This document shows positions 17,701 through 24,605 of a DNA stretch of 40,584 nucleotides, one piece after another (positions within the stretch are counted from its first letter, which is position 1; each line of letters begins with the position of its first letter). The DNA is from a virus. The stretch is taken from positions 1 to 40,584 of the IMG/VR virus record IMGVR_UViG_3300033182_000270, one strand, 5' to 3'. Position numbers and translations under genes: made by a program. The notes beneath the pieces were generated by a model. The model made no database searches. It had not been told where the DNA came from and was given only the letters and a program-made list of their open reading frames with translations.

Positions 17701-20483
17701 TTGCAACAGGGTCAACTGACTCATCTTATAGTGACGACGGCACAACATGGACCGATGCAGGTGCACTTCCAGCAGCAAATAGCTGGATTGGCGTTGAATA
17801 CGGAGGCGGCACTGATGCTAAAGCAACAGTGATACTTGGCGGTGTTGGCGGTCGCGGAGCAATACTTGAAGCAGTACTAGGTGTACCTAACACTACTGGC
17901 GCAGCTACAGAAGATCAGGTAGCTAGTGTTAACATTATTAGTGGCGGTCAAGGATTTGACACACCGCCAACAATAGTATTTGAACCAGTTGCCGGTGGTG
18001 CTGGCGCTGTTGCAACGTGTTCGGTATTAGATGGTGCTATTCATACAGTAACAGTAACCGTTCCAGGATCAGGTTACAACGCTGTGCCTAATGTTATAAC
18101 AGCAACAGACAGAGTAACTGACATTATTGCAGATGATTGGGGAAGAGATTACTTTAGTAACCCTCAAGTAACTATTGATGACCCATTTGCAGGAACAGCA
18201 TGGTCAAGTGGTGGTAGTGTAAATTTAAATGATATAATTTACTACACAAATACAACCGTTACACCTAACAGAAAGAACTGGTATCAAGTTAGTACAGCTG
18301 GTACTTTAACAACTACTGGCCCAGTGCATACAAGTGGTTCTGTAGCTAACGGAACAGCAATATTAGACTTTATAGGAACTACTGCGGTAGCAGCGCCTGT
18401 TAGAACTAATAATGGTGTTAGTAGCTACACAATTCAGTATAATGGTGAAGGCTATGTAACTACTCCAAATATTACTATATTAGATACTGGTGCTAGATAT
18501 GTAGCAGTTGACAGTGCAGGTAATAACTGCTACCAAACAAGAGGCGGTATAGCAGGTTCTAGTGCATGGACTTCTGGCACTGCAATGGCAGGATCGCCAA
18601 CTATTAGCGGAGTGGCTTACGGTAACGGAACATATGTTGCTATAGGCGGAACAGCTAGTGCATTTTCAAGTACTAATGGTAACTTGTGGACTACACGTTC
18701 TATACCGTCATTAGGCAGCGGAACTTATTCTAATGTAGCATACGGTAACCAAACCTTTGTAGCAATTACTACAGGTAATGTAGTTACAGCAGTTTCATCT
18801 AATGGTAATAGTTGGAGTGCAGGCGGAAACTTACCGGCTAGTTCAACATGGGATAGCATTGCTTACGGTAATGGACGATTTGTTGTATTAGCAAGTGGCA
18901 CTAGAAATGTAGCTGTAAGTACTAATAAAGGAACGTCTTGGACACTAAGTGATACACAACTACCAGCTAGTTTAAACTGGTCAAAAGTATCGTACGGACA
19001 AGGTTTGTTTATTGCAATCGCAACAGGAACAGCATCTTGTGCAACTAGTCCAGATGGACTTAACTGGACTATACAATCGTTACCTGCTTCGTCTAACTGG
19101 ACTGCAATTAAATTTGGTAACATTGATAGACGCCCACTGTGGGTTGCTGCATCAGGTACCTCTGGTACTACTGCTGCATCTATAAGAACTGGCTCTAAAG
19201 CACTTGGTCGTGTTAAGGTAAGTTCAGACACTAATCTAGAAGAAGTACGCATGATTGAACCTGGTTCGGGCTATCCATACGGTGTGGTAACATCGCTAGT
19301 TAGTTCAACTAATACAGTTAATGTAGATAACACAGTAAACTTAGTTGATGGACAACCTGTAGAATTCCTTAATGTAAGTGCTGGACGTTTAGAACGAGAA
19401 GTTACCTACTATGTGATTGGATCAACAATTACATCAACATCGTTTAAAGTTAGTCTTGTTCAATACGACACTACACCAGTAACTATTGAAGATGCTACAC
19501 CGATTGGAATGACGTATAGAGCAGGTCCAATATTTACAGTTACTGATCCTAACAAAGTTTCAACAGCAGCCTTTAGAGTTCGAGTTGGGGACGGCGCACT
19601 AGGTAACCCGTCGTTTACAAATAGAGGTGCAGACAATGCAACTGCTACTAGTGAAACAGTTGGTGACGGATACTCAGATCTGTATCAAGTAAGTACATTT
19701 GTTAATGTATACGGACTAAGTGAAGCACCAAGCCCAGGTGCAAACGTTGAGTTTGAAAGTATACCGGGTGTTTACTATAAGCTAGTTACTATTACTAACT
19801 ATGTTGAAAACCAAGATAATCTTGGAACTTACACAGCAACATTCCAGATTAATCCAGGGTTAACACCCCTTAACGCTCCACTACACGGAGATAAGATTAC
19901 AACTCGAATTAAGTATAGTCAGGTACGCTTAACAGGACATGACTACTTATACATTGGAACTGGTAATCAAACAGACACTAACTATCCGTATGTAGATATT
20001 AGTGCTGCAAAACAAGAGAACCAAGAACTATTTACTAACGGTGGTCGTGTGTTCTTTACAGCAACAGACCAAGACGGTAACTTTAATGTAGGTGACTTGT
20101 TCGGAGTACAACAGGCAACTGGTACAGCAACTTTGAATGCTAGTGCATTTAACTTGTCAGGTTTGAATAGTTTGCAACTTGGATCAGTTGAGTTAGGCAT
20201 TGGATCAGCAATTATTACACAGTTTAGTACAGACCCGTTCTTTACAGCTGACAGTGATAATATTGTTCCAACACAGAGAGCAATCAGAGCTTATATTACT
20301 GCACAAATTGGTGGCGGTCAGAGTTCATTGAATGTAAATACATTAACTTCAGGTGTAGTCTACATTGCAGGAAATAGCATAAGTACTACAACAGGCGAAG
20401 GAATAAACATTACTAGCAGAATGAATTTCACAGGTGGCATAGACGGAGCACCGGTAGCACTTGCGTACTTCATGCAGAGATAA
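8715..20483 (+). CDS. Giant modular tail-fibre/adhesin protein 2 (3922 aa)
   Basis: This is the largest gene in the window and shares its architecture with fibre protein 1. Residues about 8-545 hold seven or eight W...Y..GD.V.YGG..Y.C repeats. The beta-helix begins near residue 594 (LVYVAPTGIND, ADKPWGSVRFACE). Ten Cys-Arg-Asp repeats follow between residues about 739 and 2540. The helix resumes with DMFQVSNASGLRNCTLRGL (about 2550) and SYGTYGVIAEG. There are then NMPI.F.GT-type modules, GGSGY/PGSGY-type modules (about 3030-3140), propeller-like YGNG.F / S.DG..W repeats (about 3260-3490) and the shared C-terminal domain (DQDGNFNVGDLFGVQQATG, PTQRAIRAYI). No signal peptide or protease motif was seen. 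It probably forms a long fibre or adhesin; assembly state and receptor are unknown. Confidence 0.85.
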   Translation: MAEFKLGRIKFVWQGDWTPATSYVVDDVVKVSGNSYICVRNHTSAALFETDLDFNPTYWNLVAGGLEWKGDWQTSTYYEEGDQVKYGGTVYVCIDAHTSAADLTLGLEADLAKWDVLAETFSWEGAWTTAKRYKLNDLITYGGITYVCNTAHTSVSATGDLNVTGASGDGAEATLTFSAQVIPPFEVGSTIAIAGCDPATLNDAAAVVTACTTTSVSYSNLTDTAVTPYVSGGVITGDYQVKLENDQAKWTPFNEGFVYVGSYTDGVRYRVNDIVKYGAGTWICTNAHSSTTAFDLANWDTFVEGLQFEDNWDALVTYQEGDVVTYGGYSYIAKQNHINQNPSTATAYWDVYTTGFNFNGDWNSATQYKVGDVVRLGGYTYVAKLDNVGTTPPEAANWSRLNQGLRWMDVSGTYTAVSAATLTGNGISATFDVTRTKTIYTLAVNNGGSGFADGDTLKILGTDVGGLSPVNDITITVTGNASGVISSVSSTGNSVTWTDSTTYVEGDLVFWGASTYICILAHVAVTGNRPDNDTSATYWNLFSAGTESSVLTVAGDTYYYGPTGPTRLPIGPDGSVLRSKNGYPEWAYYGIINNLVYVAPTGINDLTEGRGLSADKPWGSVRFACEQIEKGYWNSAAVSLLKKNKLYIMKEVTNWILYTYTVNISGSDASSNQFICDSTANLIENMPIEFTGTVGGVTAGTKYFVSSIIDDTHFTISATAGGLVLPVTTQTADMQGVLSYDRAICERDTGLLTEALIFDIGHGGNEETTKAAREYYTESGYNFITSNFGQQTIQTVAAYEFMKGLVEKVLNGTATSATYQGLYNVAENEIVLPVVDSSIEAEAGVVANAQSLINLVIDAINAGTASAISAAVYSNTTISVKTGTYFEVLPIVIPKNTAVVGDELRSSVISPQPAIENLAFDKPKTTSALNRIKAVLPNLLTNNAVVPTTGNDATQSYLYNINSSIATRSVIQNTDIMKDIIENDTATTIVMSQPVDFDAGFKNGVNQISANIAFLQTEMTDWIAAQVGAATPPFDGSFIYDTAKCERDVAYLLQAIQYDLTYGGNLASIEAGRAYFSKGAAVYGTGEKEETLATYAYLKTIIGYIITADAISWTPVTGSATQDTATYSAGSAAAATAAENLVQVIYDIIDVDGDTNDVGYPADTTPDTSWVNPSLVAVKDLIQTAKPTIQTNAINWVTTNYPTLDFDQALCSRDVGYIVDAICWDILFRSNYRSIKSGMAYRRGLVSTTLVLTNQLDPTLGIINFIKESVVSETAGTDSLTSNINVMTDVLANGISSTPSFVYTIPTSGSANGSDSGYYNAARLISANKEFLKAEVTAWINAQITGAVPPFNGFVYDATTCERDVGYIVDALYYDIIYGGNFATHIAARSYYSNGVLVEVGEEEQAKALWAYVQTIIGYIAQGDDGSWTKTPANGQAQIVSGNAGSAAAATAAEDLIQDLYDTIDTGVSPTLVEPTVTWVSDMASETVTANTNIVAAKSHIQAAAVAWVNNTYSELVYDMDTCSRDVGYIVDALRLDMLFESNFLSSWAGMSYHRNITSTNVVLNEQLNPSLGIVGYTGAAVKEIANNTTGVVGNALALERTERSTNVMYDILENGLNGAPAELITDPDGFDVNLFNARSQITNNYAFVIADVSQYLINNHSGVWTALGATGQAACQRDIGYILDALRYDLTYGGNTQSLNVGSAYYSGLDLTIDSTELTATLAAYNHLKSIIDDIATRNGVTAQSGNLVSQDLSGTGGDAASGVFAQDRIQDIIDWITDGIAPATINPDTSWCDVDLLAGFNELQNRKSEIQLDSLAYVRKFFQALTFDEATCSRDVGYIVDAVGYDILFNSNFASGIAGKSYHRAIESTQVVIAQQKDASLGLINFLKYKIKGIVAGGAVVQANGIVDDIVNTINGGAVPRFLWPVTTVTADYTAAKRIWENTEFLAAETLQYIYNNYPAIEYSRTTCARDVGYIVDALRYDLTYGGNFASKQAGIAYYSRLTTTLQIDSADKAATLAAYGNLKTILQDIADTGLSSYTPLQNMVDYVSGDSGDANSATRVGALVDVITDIVDTGLTSGVPTITITDISGSNTLTTGSAHGLAVGDEVIPQADANGLTGGVTYYVLTTPSSTDFTLAETYDGAEIITLTDGTGLSIVAEYTLLPSVSGVTATKIAQNKLLSANKAIIQATIINYINQKYPNLNYNSSVCSRDVGYILDALRYDLMFNTNFRSIKAGMSYYQAQASLVVGAQKRATLQAFREMKRVVSETLNDAATIAYAKKMMLNVINIIDKGVGATLEVCGTLSYYNNIGIARSAELLRANVSFLENESTAWIKSQFGGQVTETSSTGNVITTAASHNLNVGDPVAFSSPVIQTIIEEVSNTGNIVTVRTTENVVPNMKFEITGSGLGALTAGVYYVKTVESTTTLTISATVGGAVVAPGDATGLASVTIGGVWGSLSPSIQYYVKTTPSTSTLTIASDNDLTSEVSVADELGVMTIAYSFDEEACKRDMAAYVNGIVDDLTLPGNYMSYRAAELYNNAVAGSEMSDMFQVSNASGLRNCTLRGLEGDLSDENDYGTKRPTAGAFVALNPGFGPNDDRVWVWTRSHYSQNVTMFGFGCSGAKIDSALHTGGNKSMVKNDFTTIISDGLGVWCTGADSLTELVSVFNYYGYAGYMAEKGGRIRATNGNSSYGTYGVIAEGVDSKEVPIYGYVNNRGAQAQITNTVTDAVMEILRFEYGNAGSNYTNTVHTINGSGYNANAIADEFRDGAVFETRIVDLDNGEDVGGSSYLTAANAGQGGDATSITISATDQALSAAYKGMRVQITAGTGVGQYANILVYETGSKVAKVFKDSADPLTVTNTTATTNVVTVSSTASLYTDMPVWFSGTTFGGITEETLYYVLNVSSSTQFTISTTQGGSAETLTTASGSMTLLAAGWDHVVPGTAIENALDLTTTYIIEPRIEYTAPGFTAASATMSATATWEDITFGDSKYLAIATGSTDSSYSDDGTTWTDAGALPAANSWIGVEYGGGTDAKATVILGGVGGRGAILEAVLGVPNTTGAATEDQVASVNIISGGQGFDTPPTIVFEPVAGGAGAVATCSVLDGAIHTVTVTVPGSGYNAVPNVITATDRVTDIIADDWGRDYFSNPQVTIDDPFAGTAWSSGGSVNLNDIIYYTNTTVTPNRKNWYQVSTAGTLTTTGPVHTSGSVANGTAILDFIGTTAVAAPVRTNNGVSSYTIQYNGEGYVTTPNITILDTGARYVAVDSAGNNCYQTRGGIAGSSAWTSGTAMAGSPTISGVAYGNGTYVAIGGTASAFSSTNGNLWTTRSIPSLGSGTYSNVAYGNQTFVAITTGNVVTAVSSNGNSWSAGGNLPASSTWDSIAYGNGRFVVLASGTRNVAVSTNKGTSWTLSDTQLPASLNWSKVSYGQGLFIAIATGTASCATSPDGLNWTIQSLPASSNWTAIKFGNIDRRPLWVAASGTSGTTAASIRTGSKALGRVKVSSDTNLEEVRMIEPGSGYPYGVVTSLVSSTNTVNVDNTVNLVDGQPVEFLNVSAGRLEREVTYYVIGSTITSTSFKVSLVQYDTTPVTIEDATPIGMTYRAGPIFTVTDPNKVSTAAFRVRVGDGALGNPSFTNRGADNATATSETVGDGYSDLYQVSTFVNVYGLSEAPSPGANVEFESIPGVYYKLVTITNYVENQDNLGTYTATFQINPGLTPLNAPLHGDKITTRIKYSQVRLTGHDYLYIGTGNQTDTNYPYVDISAAKQENQELFTNGGRVFFTATDQDGNFNVGDLFGVQQATGTATLNASAFNLSGLNSLQLGSVELGIGSAIITQFSTDPFFTADSDNIVPTQRAIRAYITAQIGGGQSSLNVNTLTSGVVYIAGNSISTTTGEGINITSRMNFTGGIDGAPVALAYFMQR
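8742..10345 (+). repeat. N-terminal aromatic carbohydrate-binding-like repeats of fibre protein 2
   Basis: Copies begin near nt 8745, 8907, 9078, 9486, 9631, 9783 and 9930/10200. They carry the same Trp pair and Y..GD.V.YGG..Y.C pattern as fibre protein 1. Two copies are interrupted: one by an insert at about 9174-9440, and one (9930-10340) by a GTGY-type module. Confidence 0.7.
9976..10200 (+). repeat. Nested GTGY-type module, copy 4 (fibre protein 2)
   Basis: This module (TGNGISATFDVTRTK, GGSGFADGDTLKILGTD, SPVNDITITV) splits an aromatic repeat: RWMDVSGTY lies before it and WTDSTTYVEGDLVFWGAS after it. It matches the three copies in fibre protein 1 and so links the two giants through a shared, separately moving module. 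Confidence 0.6.
12098..12127 (+). repeat. 30-nt exact direct repeat, copy 1
   Basis: A 30-base stretch coding for AGSAAAATAA is identical to 13043-13072. The copies are exactly 945 bases (315 codons) apart, in the same frame and at the same place in successive type-A repeats. This points to fairly recent duplication or conversion of one A+B unit. Confidence 0.85.
13043..13072 (+). repeat. 30-nt exact direct repeat, copy 2
   Basis: This is the second copy of the 30-base repeat at 12098-12127, in frame, in the next type-A unit. Flanking sequence has diverged, so only this Ala-rich core remains identical. Confidence 0.85.
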
Positions 20484-20500
20484 CAAACGGAGATTAAAAA

Positions 20501-20821
20501 ATGGCAACAGGAAGATTAGGAGTAGTAAATGTACCAGCAACGACAAATACTACAATATACACAGTTCCAGTAGGAAACTATGCAGTGTTCAACGTTTCTA
20601 TTACTAATAGAAATTCGTCATCTATTTCAATTAGAATGGCATTATCGGCAACTGGAACTCCAAACGTTGAAGATTGGATAGAATACGATACAATCGTAGT
20701 ACCAAATGGCGTGTTTGAAAGAACTGGTTTAGTAGCACAAGCAGGATTAAACCTTGTAGTGTACTCTAGTGCAGCAAATGTTGGATGCACAGCCTACGGT
20801 ATTGAAACACCAACAACTTAA
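20501..20821 (+). CDS. Small beta-rich fibre-associated protein (106 aa)
   Basis: This is a 106-residue Thr/Val/Asn-rich protein without signal peptide or membrane segment. Its alternating polar/hydrophobic pattern (YTVPVGNYAVFNVSITNR near 19-36, and an AGLNLVVYSS stretch near 89-98) suggests a single beta-sandwich domain of the sort found as small decoration or fibre-connector proteins in marine phages. The ending resembles the partial gene at the left edge. It lies 17 bases after fibre gene 2 with an ACGGAGATTAAAAA ribosome site, so it belongs to the same operon. The role is inferred from composition and place only. Confidence 0.7.
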   Translation: MATGRLGVVNVPATTNTTIYTVPVGNYAVFNVSITNRNSSSISIRMALSATGTPNVEDWIEYDTIVVPNGVFERTGLVAQAGLNLVVYSSAANVGCTAYGIETPTT

Positions 20822-20835
20822 AGAGTGAGATAACT

Positions 20836-21447
20836 ATGGCAAGATATAATACAGTAGCACCAGTAAACACACAAACAGGAACAGTAACAATTGGTACTCC
20901 TAATGAAGGTTTGTTTACAACACTTACCGGAACACCACCGTACACAGTAACATTGTCAAGTCCAGCAGTAGCAAATGGTATACAACATGGATTTTATAAT
21001 AATACAGGAGGACAGGTAACTTTACAATCTCCGTCCGGTAATATTAAAGGACCAGGTTCAAACGTAGCTAGTACATTTATAATGGAAAATGCAACCGTTG
21101 TGTTTTTAACATCTGATGGTACTGATTTTATCTTAACAGGACAAATATCAGGCGGATTTATTAACGTTGATCTAACAAGTTCTTATACAGCATCAGCAAG
21201 TCAAACATTATGGTGCAATACGTCGGGCGGCGCATTTAACGTTACATTACCTGCTAGTCCGTCAAAAGGCGATACAATTAAATTCTTTGATGTTGGAAAT
21301 ACATTTGATACACAGAATTTAACTGTAGTAAGAAACGGACAAAACATTATGGGAGCGGCTGATAACTTAACGGTAAATACAGAGGGAGCAGCGTTTGAAT
21401 TAGTATATTACGATTCAACATATGGGTGGAGATTGTTCTCAATCTAA
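20836..21447 (+). CDS. Tail-fibre-like protein with two beta domains (203 aa)
   Basis: Residues about 30-105 and 110-203 look like two related beta domains. The second (FNVTLPASPSKGDTIKFFDV, then NLTVVRNGQNIMG, then ending YDSTYGWRLFSI) is a widespread phage fibre domain recognised by its TLPASP..GD, NGxNIMG and YGWRLF signatures. The first (YTVTLSSP, FYNNTGGQVTL, DGTDFILTG) appears to be a more diverged version. No enzyme motif is seen. It starts 14 bases after the preceding stop with a GAGTGAGA ribosome site. It is most likely a minor fibre or baseplate-associated structural protein. Confidence 0.75.
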   Translation: MARYNTVAPVNTQTGTVTIGTPNEGLFTTLTGTPPYTVTLSSPAVANGIQHGFYNNTGGQVTLQSPSGNIKGPGSNVASTFIMENATVVFLTSDGTDFILTGQISGGFINVDLTSSYTASASQTLWCNTSGGAFNVTLPASPSKGDTIKFFDVGNTFDTQNLTVVRNGQNIMGAADNLTVNTEGAAFELVYYDSTYGWRLFSI

Positions 21448-21462
21448 TTTTAAGGATGTTAA

Positions 21463-22410
21463 ATGGCTACGTATTCAAGTTTTAAAAAGGTCGATTCGGC
21501 TGCTATTATCGACGGTCAGGTTACAAGCAGCGACATAGCTGGATCTACAATTACAAATGCTAATTTAAATGATCAAGCAGTAGATGCTTCAAAAATGAGC
21601 GGAGTTGTTACCTCTGCAAAATTAGCCAGCTCGATCAATTTAAGCGGAAAAACGGTAACATATAGACCAATAGTTAACAGTGATTTTTCAAACAGTGCAG
21701 GGTTAACAGGAGCAAAATTAGCAAGCGGTGCTGCTGTAGCAAATATGGGTTATACACCTGTTAATGCCGGTGGCGATACAATGACTGGAAATTTAACTCT
21801 TTCTTCAGGCAGTACAAGTGCTCCTAGTTTAACTAGAAGCGGCGACACAAATACTGGAATCAATTTTGCTTCAAATGAAATAAGATTAGTTACTGGAGGA
21901 ACAACCCACACTATTATGGATAACAACGGTCGCGTTAGACGCCCAGAGCAGCCGGCATTTGCTGTCTCAGCAACCAGAGGTTGGTTATATGCTAACAGTT
22001 ATGGCGGTAGAGGAACCTACGAATGCGGCAGTGTAATGAGCTGGAACAACGCAGCACACCAAACTGGCGGATCCAATTGGAATCCAAGCAATGGACGATA
22101 TACTGCTCCAGTAAGTGGTTATTATGTGTTCCATACATGTTGGTATTTCCTTAACAATAATAACTCAACACCTAGTTATATTCATGCATGGATTGCACGT
22201 AACGGCAACGTTAATTGGACACCAGGTGGAAGAACTCCGTACACTATTAACATGCACGGAAACAGAAATAACTATGACGACGGATCTAATTATAGTGCAG
22301 TAATGCAATTAAATGCAGGTCAATATGCAAGTGTATGGATTCGCTGGCACAATTATAATAGTAGACACCATGCAGGGCATCATATTTTTAGCGGACATTT
22401 AATAGGATAA
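21463..22410 (+). CDS. Fibre protein with C1q-like tip, paralogue 1 (315 aa)
   Basis: This is the first of three tandem paralogues. Residues 1-60 form a low-complexity shaft-like start (MATYSSFKK, IIDG, then SAKLASSINLSGKTVTYRPI). A GYTPVNAGGDTMTGNL motif near 95-111 is the usual fibre connector. The C-terminal half (from about 165: PEQPAFAVSATRGW, NGRYTAPVSGYYVFHT, FLNNNNSTPSY) looks like a C1q/TNF-like trimeric jelly-roll tip. It ends in a His-rich stretch (RHHAGHHIFSG) and HLIG. AAGGA precedes the ATG. By analogy it forms trimers whose tips contact the host; receptor unknown. Confidence 0.75.
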   Translation: MATYSSFKKVDSAAIIDGQVTSSDIAGSTITNANLNDQAVDASKMSGVVTSAKLASSINLSGKTVTYRPIVNSDFSNSAGLTGAKLASGAAVANMGYTPVNAGGDTMTGNLTLSSGSTSAPSLTRSGDTNTGINFASNEIRLVTGGTTHTIMDNNGRVRRPEQPAFAVSATRGWLYANSYGGRGTYECGSVMSWNNAAHQTGGSNWNPSNGRYTAPVSGYYVFHTCWYFLNNNNSTPSYIHAWIARNGNVNWTPGGRTPYTINMHGNRNNYDDGSNYSAVMQLNAGQYASVWIRWHNYNSRHHAGHHIFSGHLIG

Positions 22411-22414
22411 AACG

Positions 22415-23350
22415 ATGGCAACTTATTCAAGTTTTAAAAAGATAGATAGTTCGGGAATAATCGATGGTGCAGTTACTGGTGGCAAAATAGCAAGTTCGGC
22501 AGTAACAACAGCAAAAATACAAAACAATGCAGTTGCAACAGGAGACATATCTGACGGTTCAGTAGGAACTACGCAACTAGCGAGCAGCGTTAATTTAAGT
22601 GGAAAAACGGTAACATATAGAGCAATAGTCAACAATGATGTTGCAAATGCAGCTATAACTGGTTCTAAACTAGCAAGCGGAGCAGCAATATCAAACTTAG
22701 GATTTACTCCTTTAAATAAGGGCGGCGGCACAGTAAGCGGCACACTAAAGCTACCTGCAGGAAGTGCAGGCGCACCGGCAATTGCGTTTGGTAATGACAC
22801 TAATACAGGTATACACTTTCCGGGCGGTGATCAAGTAACTCTATCTACAGGCGGTGGCGACAGACTTATAATTGACGGTTCGGGACGAGGAAGAGAGCCT
22901 AATAGACCAGCATTCTACGCATCTGGAAACGGAGGTTGGAGATACTGGAACTCATTCGGCGGTGCCGGCTGGAGAGAAATGAACTTTAGTTGGAATGTAA
23001 CCCAACAAGGCGGAAGTAACTGTGCTTCAAATGGCAGATTTACTGCGCCTGTTGCAGGATATTATTGGTTTTATATTCAATCTTATTACTATAATGATAA
23101 TAACTCAACTAGCGGTTATACACACTGGAATATTGGTAGAAACGGTAATAATAGTACTTCAGTAAGCGGTCGTCGCCCTCACACAATATTTGCACACGGC
23201 TTACCAAATAACCATGCTCCGGGGATTATGACTGCTTCAGAATTTTACATGAGTGCAGGAGAATATGCATGTCCTCAATCTTACGGTCCAAACGGCCCTG
23301 GTAGAGTACACGGCGACCATGCGCTATGGTGCGGATTTTTAATAGGATAA
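22415..23350 (+). CDS. Fibre protein with C1q-like tip, paralogue 2 (311 aa)
   Basis: This is the second of the triplet, starting four bases after paralogue 1, with GGATAAAACG as ribosome site and the preceding TAA inside it. The N-terminus (MATYSSFKKIDSSGIIDGAV, SSVNLSGKTVTYR) is close to its neighbours. The connector reads LGFTPLNKGGGTVSG. The C1q-like part keeps NGRFTAPVAGYYWFYI, an Asn-rich YYNDNNSTSGY loop and a GFLIG ending. The internal tip sequence differs strongly from paralogues 1 and 3. This fits diversification of the receptor-facing part on a constant shaft. Confidence 0.75.
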   Translation: MATYSSFKKIDSSGIIDGAVTGGKIASSAVTTAKIQNNAVATGDISDGSVGTTQLASSVNLSGKTVTYRAIVNNDVANAAITGSKLASGAAISNLGFTPLNKGGGTVSGTLKLPAGSAGAPAIAFGNDTNTGIHFPGGDQVTLSTGGGDRLIIDGSGRGREPNRPAFYASGNGGWRYWNSFGGAGWREMNFSWNVTQQGGSNCASNGRFTAPVAGYYWFYIQSYYYNDNNSTSGYTHWNIGRNGNNSTSVSGRRPHTIFAHGLPNNHAPGIMTASEFYMSAGEYACPQSYGPNGPGRVHGDHALWCGFLIG

Positions 23351-23354
23351 CCTA

Positions 23355-24314
23355 ATGGCAAATTACTCAAGTTTTAAAAAAATAGCAAACGATTCAATTA
23401 TTAACACTACTATTGCATCAGCAGATATAGCAGATTTGGCAGTCACTAGTGGAAAGTTTCAATCAGGTGCTATTAATGCTAGTAAAATTGCAAATAGTAG
23501 TGTAGGTGCTGACGAATTAGCAAGTTCAGTAGACCTAAGTGGCAAAACAGTAACATATAGAACAATTGTTGACGGTGATATTGCAAATAATGCTGCAATT
23601 GCTGCTAATAAATTAGCCTCTGGAGCCGCTGCAAGTAACATTGGCTACACGCCGTTAGATGCCGCAGGCGGCACAATGACCGGTGCATTAAGAGTACCAT
23701 CGGGCAGTGCAGGAACAGGCGGTGTAAATTTAAGTGGGCAAACAAATACCGGTATATACACTGACAGTGGAGACAACATTGTATTCAGCGTAGCTGGAAC
23801 TTCAAGAATGCGAATTAATGCAAATGGTCATAGAACTGTTGGTAATAGTAGTACTAACGGATCGATTATGTGGCAGGCAGCACCGACTACAGGATGGACA
23901 TACGCTAACAGTTATGGCGGGTACGGTTGGAGAGAAATAGGTAGTGGAATTGGTTGGGATAGTTACCAACGTGGAGGGTCTAACTTTTCAAATTCAAATG
24001 GTAGATTTACTGCTCCTGTTTCTGGCTTTTATCATTTAAATTGGCAAAGTTATAACTATAATAACAATAACAACACAAACAATTATGTCCATTTATCGTT
24101 TACGCGAAGCGGAGGTTTAGGTGCTTGGTCAGGAAGAACACCTCACGGAATATGGATGCACGGAACACGTAATAATCACGCAAACGGAGTAACTATGAAC
24201 TTAGACTTGTATCTATCAGCAGGACAATATACAAGTATGATGTTCTACTGGGCAGGCGGCCCGAGTCGTATTCACGGGAATCATTCAATCTTTAATGGAT
24301 TTTTAATAGGATAA
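23355..24314 (+). CDS. Fibre protein with C1q-like tip, paralogue 3 (319 aa)
   Basis: This is the third of the triplet, four bases after paralogue 2, again with GGATAA as ribosome site. The shaft contains SSVDLSGKTVTYRTIVDG, and IGYTPLDAAGGTMTGAL serves as connector. The tip has WTYANSYGGYGWREIG, NGRFTAPVSGFYHLNW, the Asn-rich NYNNNNNTNNY loop, MHGTRNNHANG and the shared GFLIG end. No chaperone or protease domain is visible. All three genes may be made together or used alternatively; the sequence shows no inversion or switching element between them. Confidence 0.75.
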   Translation: MANYSSFKKIANDSIINTTIASADIADLAVTSGKFQSGAINASKIANSSVGADELASSVDLSGKTVTYRTIVDGDIANNAAIAANKLASGAAASNIGYTPLDAAGGTMTGALRVPSGSAGTGGVNLSGQTNTGIYTDSGDNIVFSVAGTSRMRINANGHRTVGNSSTNGSIMWQAAPTTGWTYANSYGGYGWREIGSGIGWDSYQRGGSNFSNSNGRFTAPVSGFYHLNWQSYNYNNNNNTNNYVHLSFTRSGGLGAWSGRTPHGIWMHGTRNNHANGVTMNLDLYLSAGQYTSMMFYWAGGPSRIHGNHSIFNGFLIG

Positions 24315-24316
24315 CA

Positions 24317-24323
24317 CTAAATA
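24317..24323 (+). promoter_or_regulatory. Possible late promoter box (CTAAATA)
   Basis: CTAAATA resembles the late box but lacks the exact ATAAATA core. It lies only 15 bases before the 87-aa gene, so transcripts would have a very short leader holding TTGGGGAA. Weak candidate. Confidence 0.25.
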
Positions 24324-24338
24324 TATTGGGGAATAAAT

Positions 24339-24602
24339 ATGCCTAAAATTACATTTGAATTAACAGATACAGAAGCAATGGTACTAGCACATACAGCCTT
24401 AGATCCATTAGACTTCATTGAAAACATCGTAACTTGGCAAGCACGTATTGCTATGGATGAAATTGCTGATGCAGAAATACAACGAATGATAGATGATCCT
24501 AATACTACATCTATCCCTGCAACTAAAGAAGAAATTGTTACAGCGGCAATTGCGAATAACACTTTAACACCATTAGGAACAGCATCAATTTTAAGGAATT
24601 AA
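24339..24602 (+). CDS. Small helical protein downstream of fibre genes, paralogue A (87 aa)
   Basis: This is an 87-residue acidic, mainly helical protein. It aligns by eye with the next gene: ITFELTDTEAMVL, then IAMDEIADAEIQRMIDDPN, then SIPATKEEIV. A similar T(D/E)xE...ARIA..EI pattern is, from memory, common in small proteins next to tail-fibre genes of marine T4-like phages, where the function is not known. A TTGGGGAA ribosome site precedes the ATG. It may be a fibre-assembly helper or attachment adaptor, but this is position-based inference. Confidence 0.65.
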   Translation: MPKITFELTDTEAMVLAHTALDPLDFIENIVTWQARIAMDEIADAEIQRMIDDPNTTSIPATKEEIVTAAIANNTLTPLGTASILRN

Positions 24603-24605
24603 ACA

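Noticed and set aside
18863-19252. Minus-strand open frame of 129 codons inside fibre gene 2
   Set aside because: It lies wholly within a strongly supported plus-strand gene, has no ribosome site or recognisable motif, and the same sort of shadow frame occurs throughout both giants.
22423-22800. Minus-strand open frame of 125 codons inside C1q-like paralogue 2
   Set aside because: It is antisense to a conserved repeat region; its Leu/Ala/Pro-rich product is the usual antisense of Ser/Thr/Gly-rich fibre sequence.
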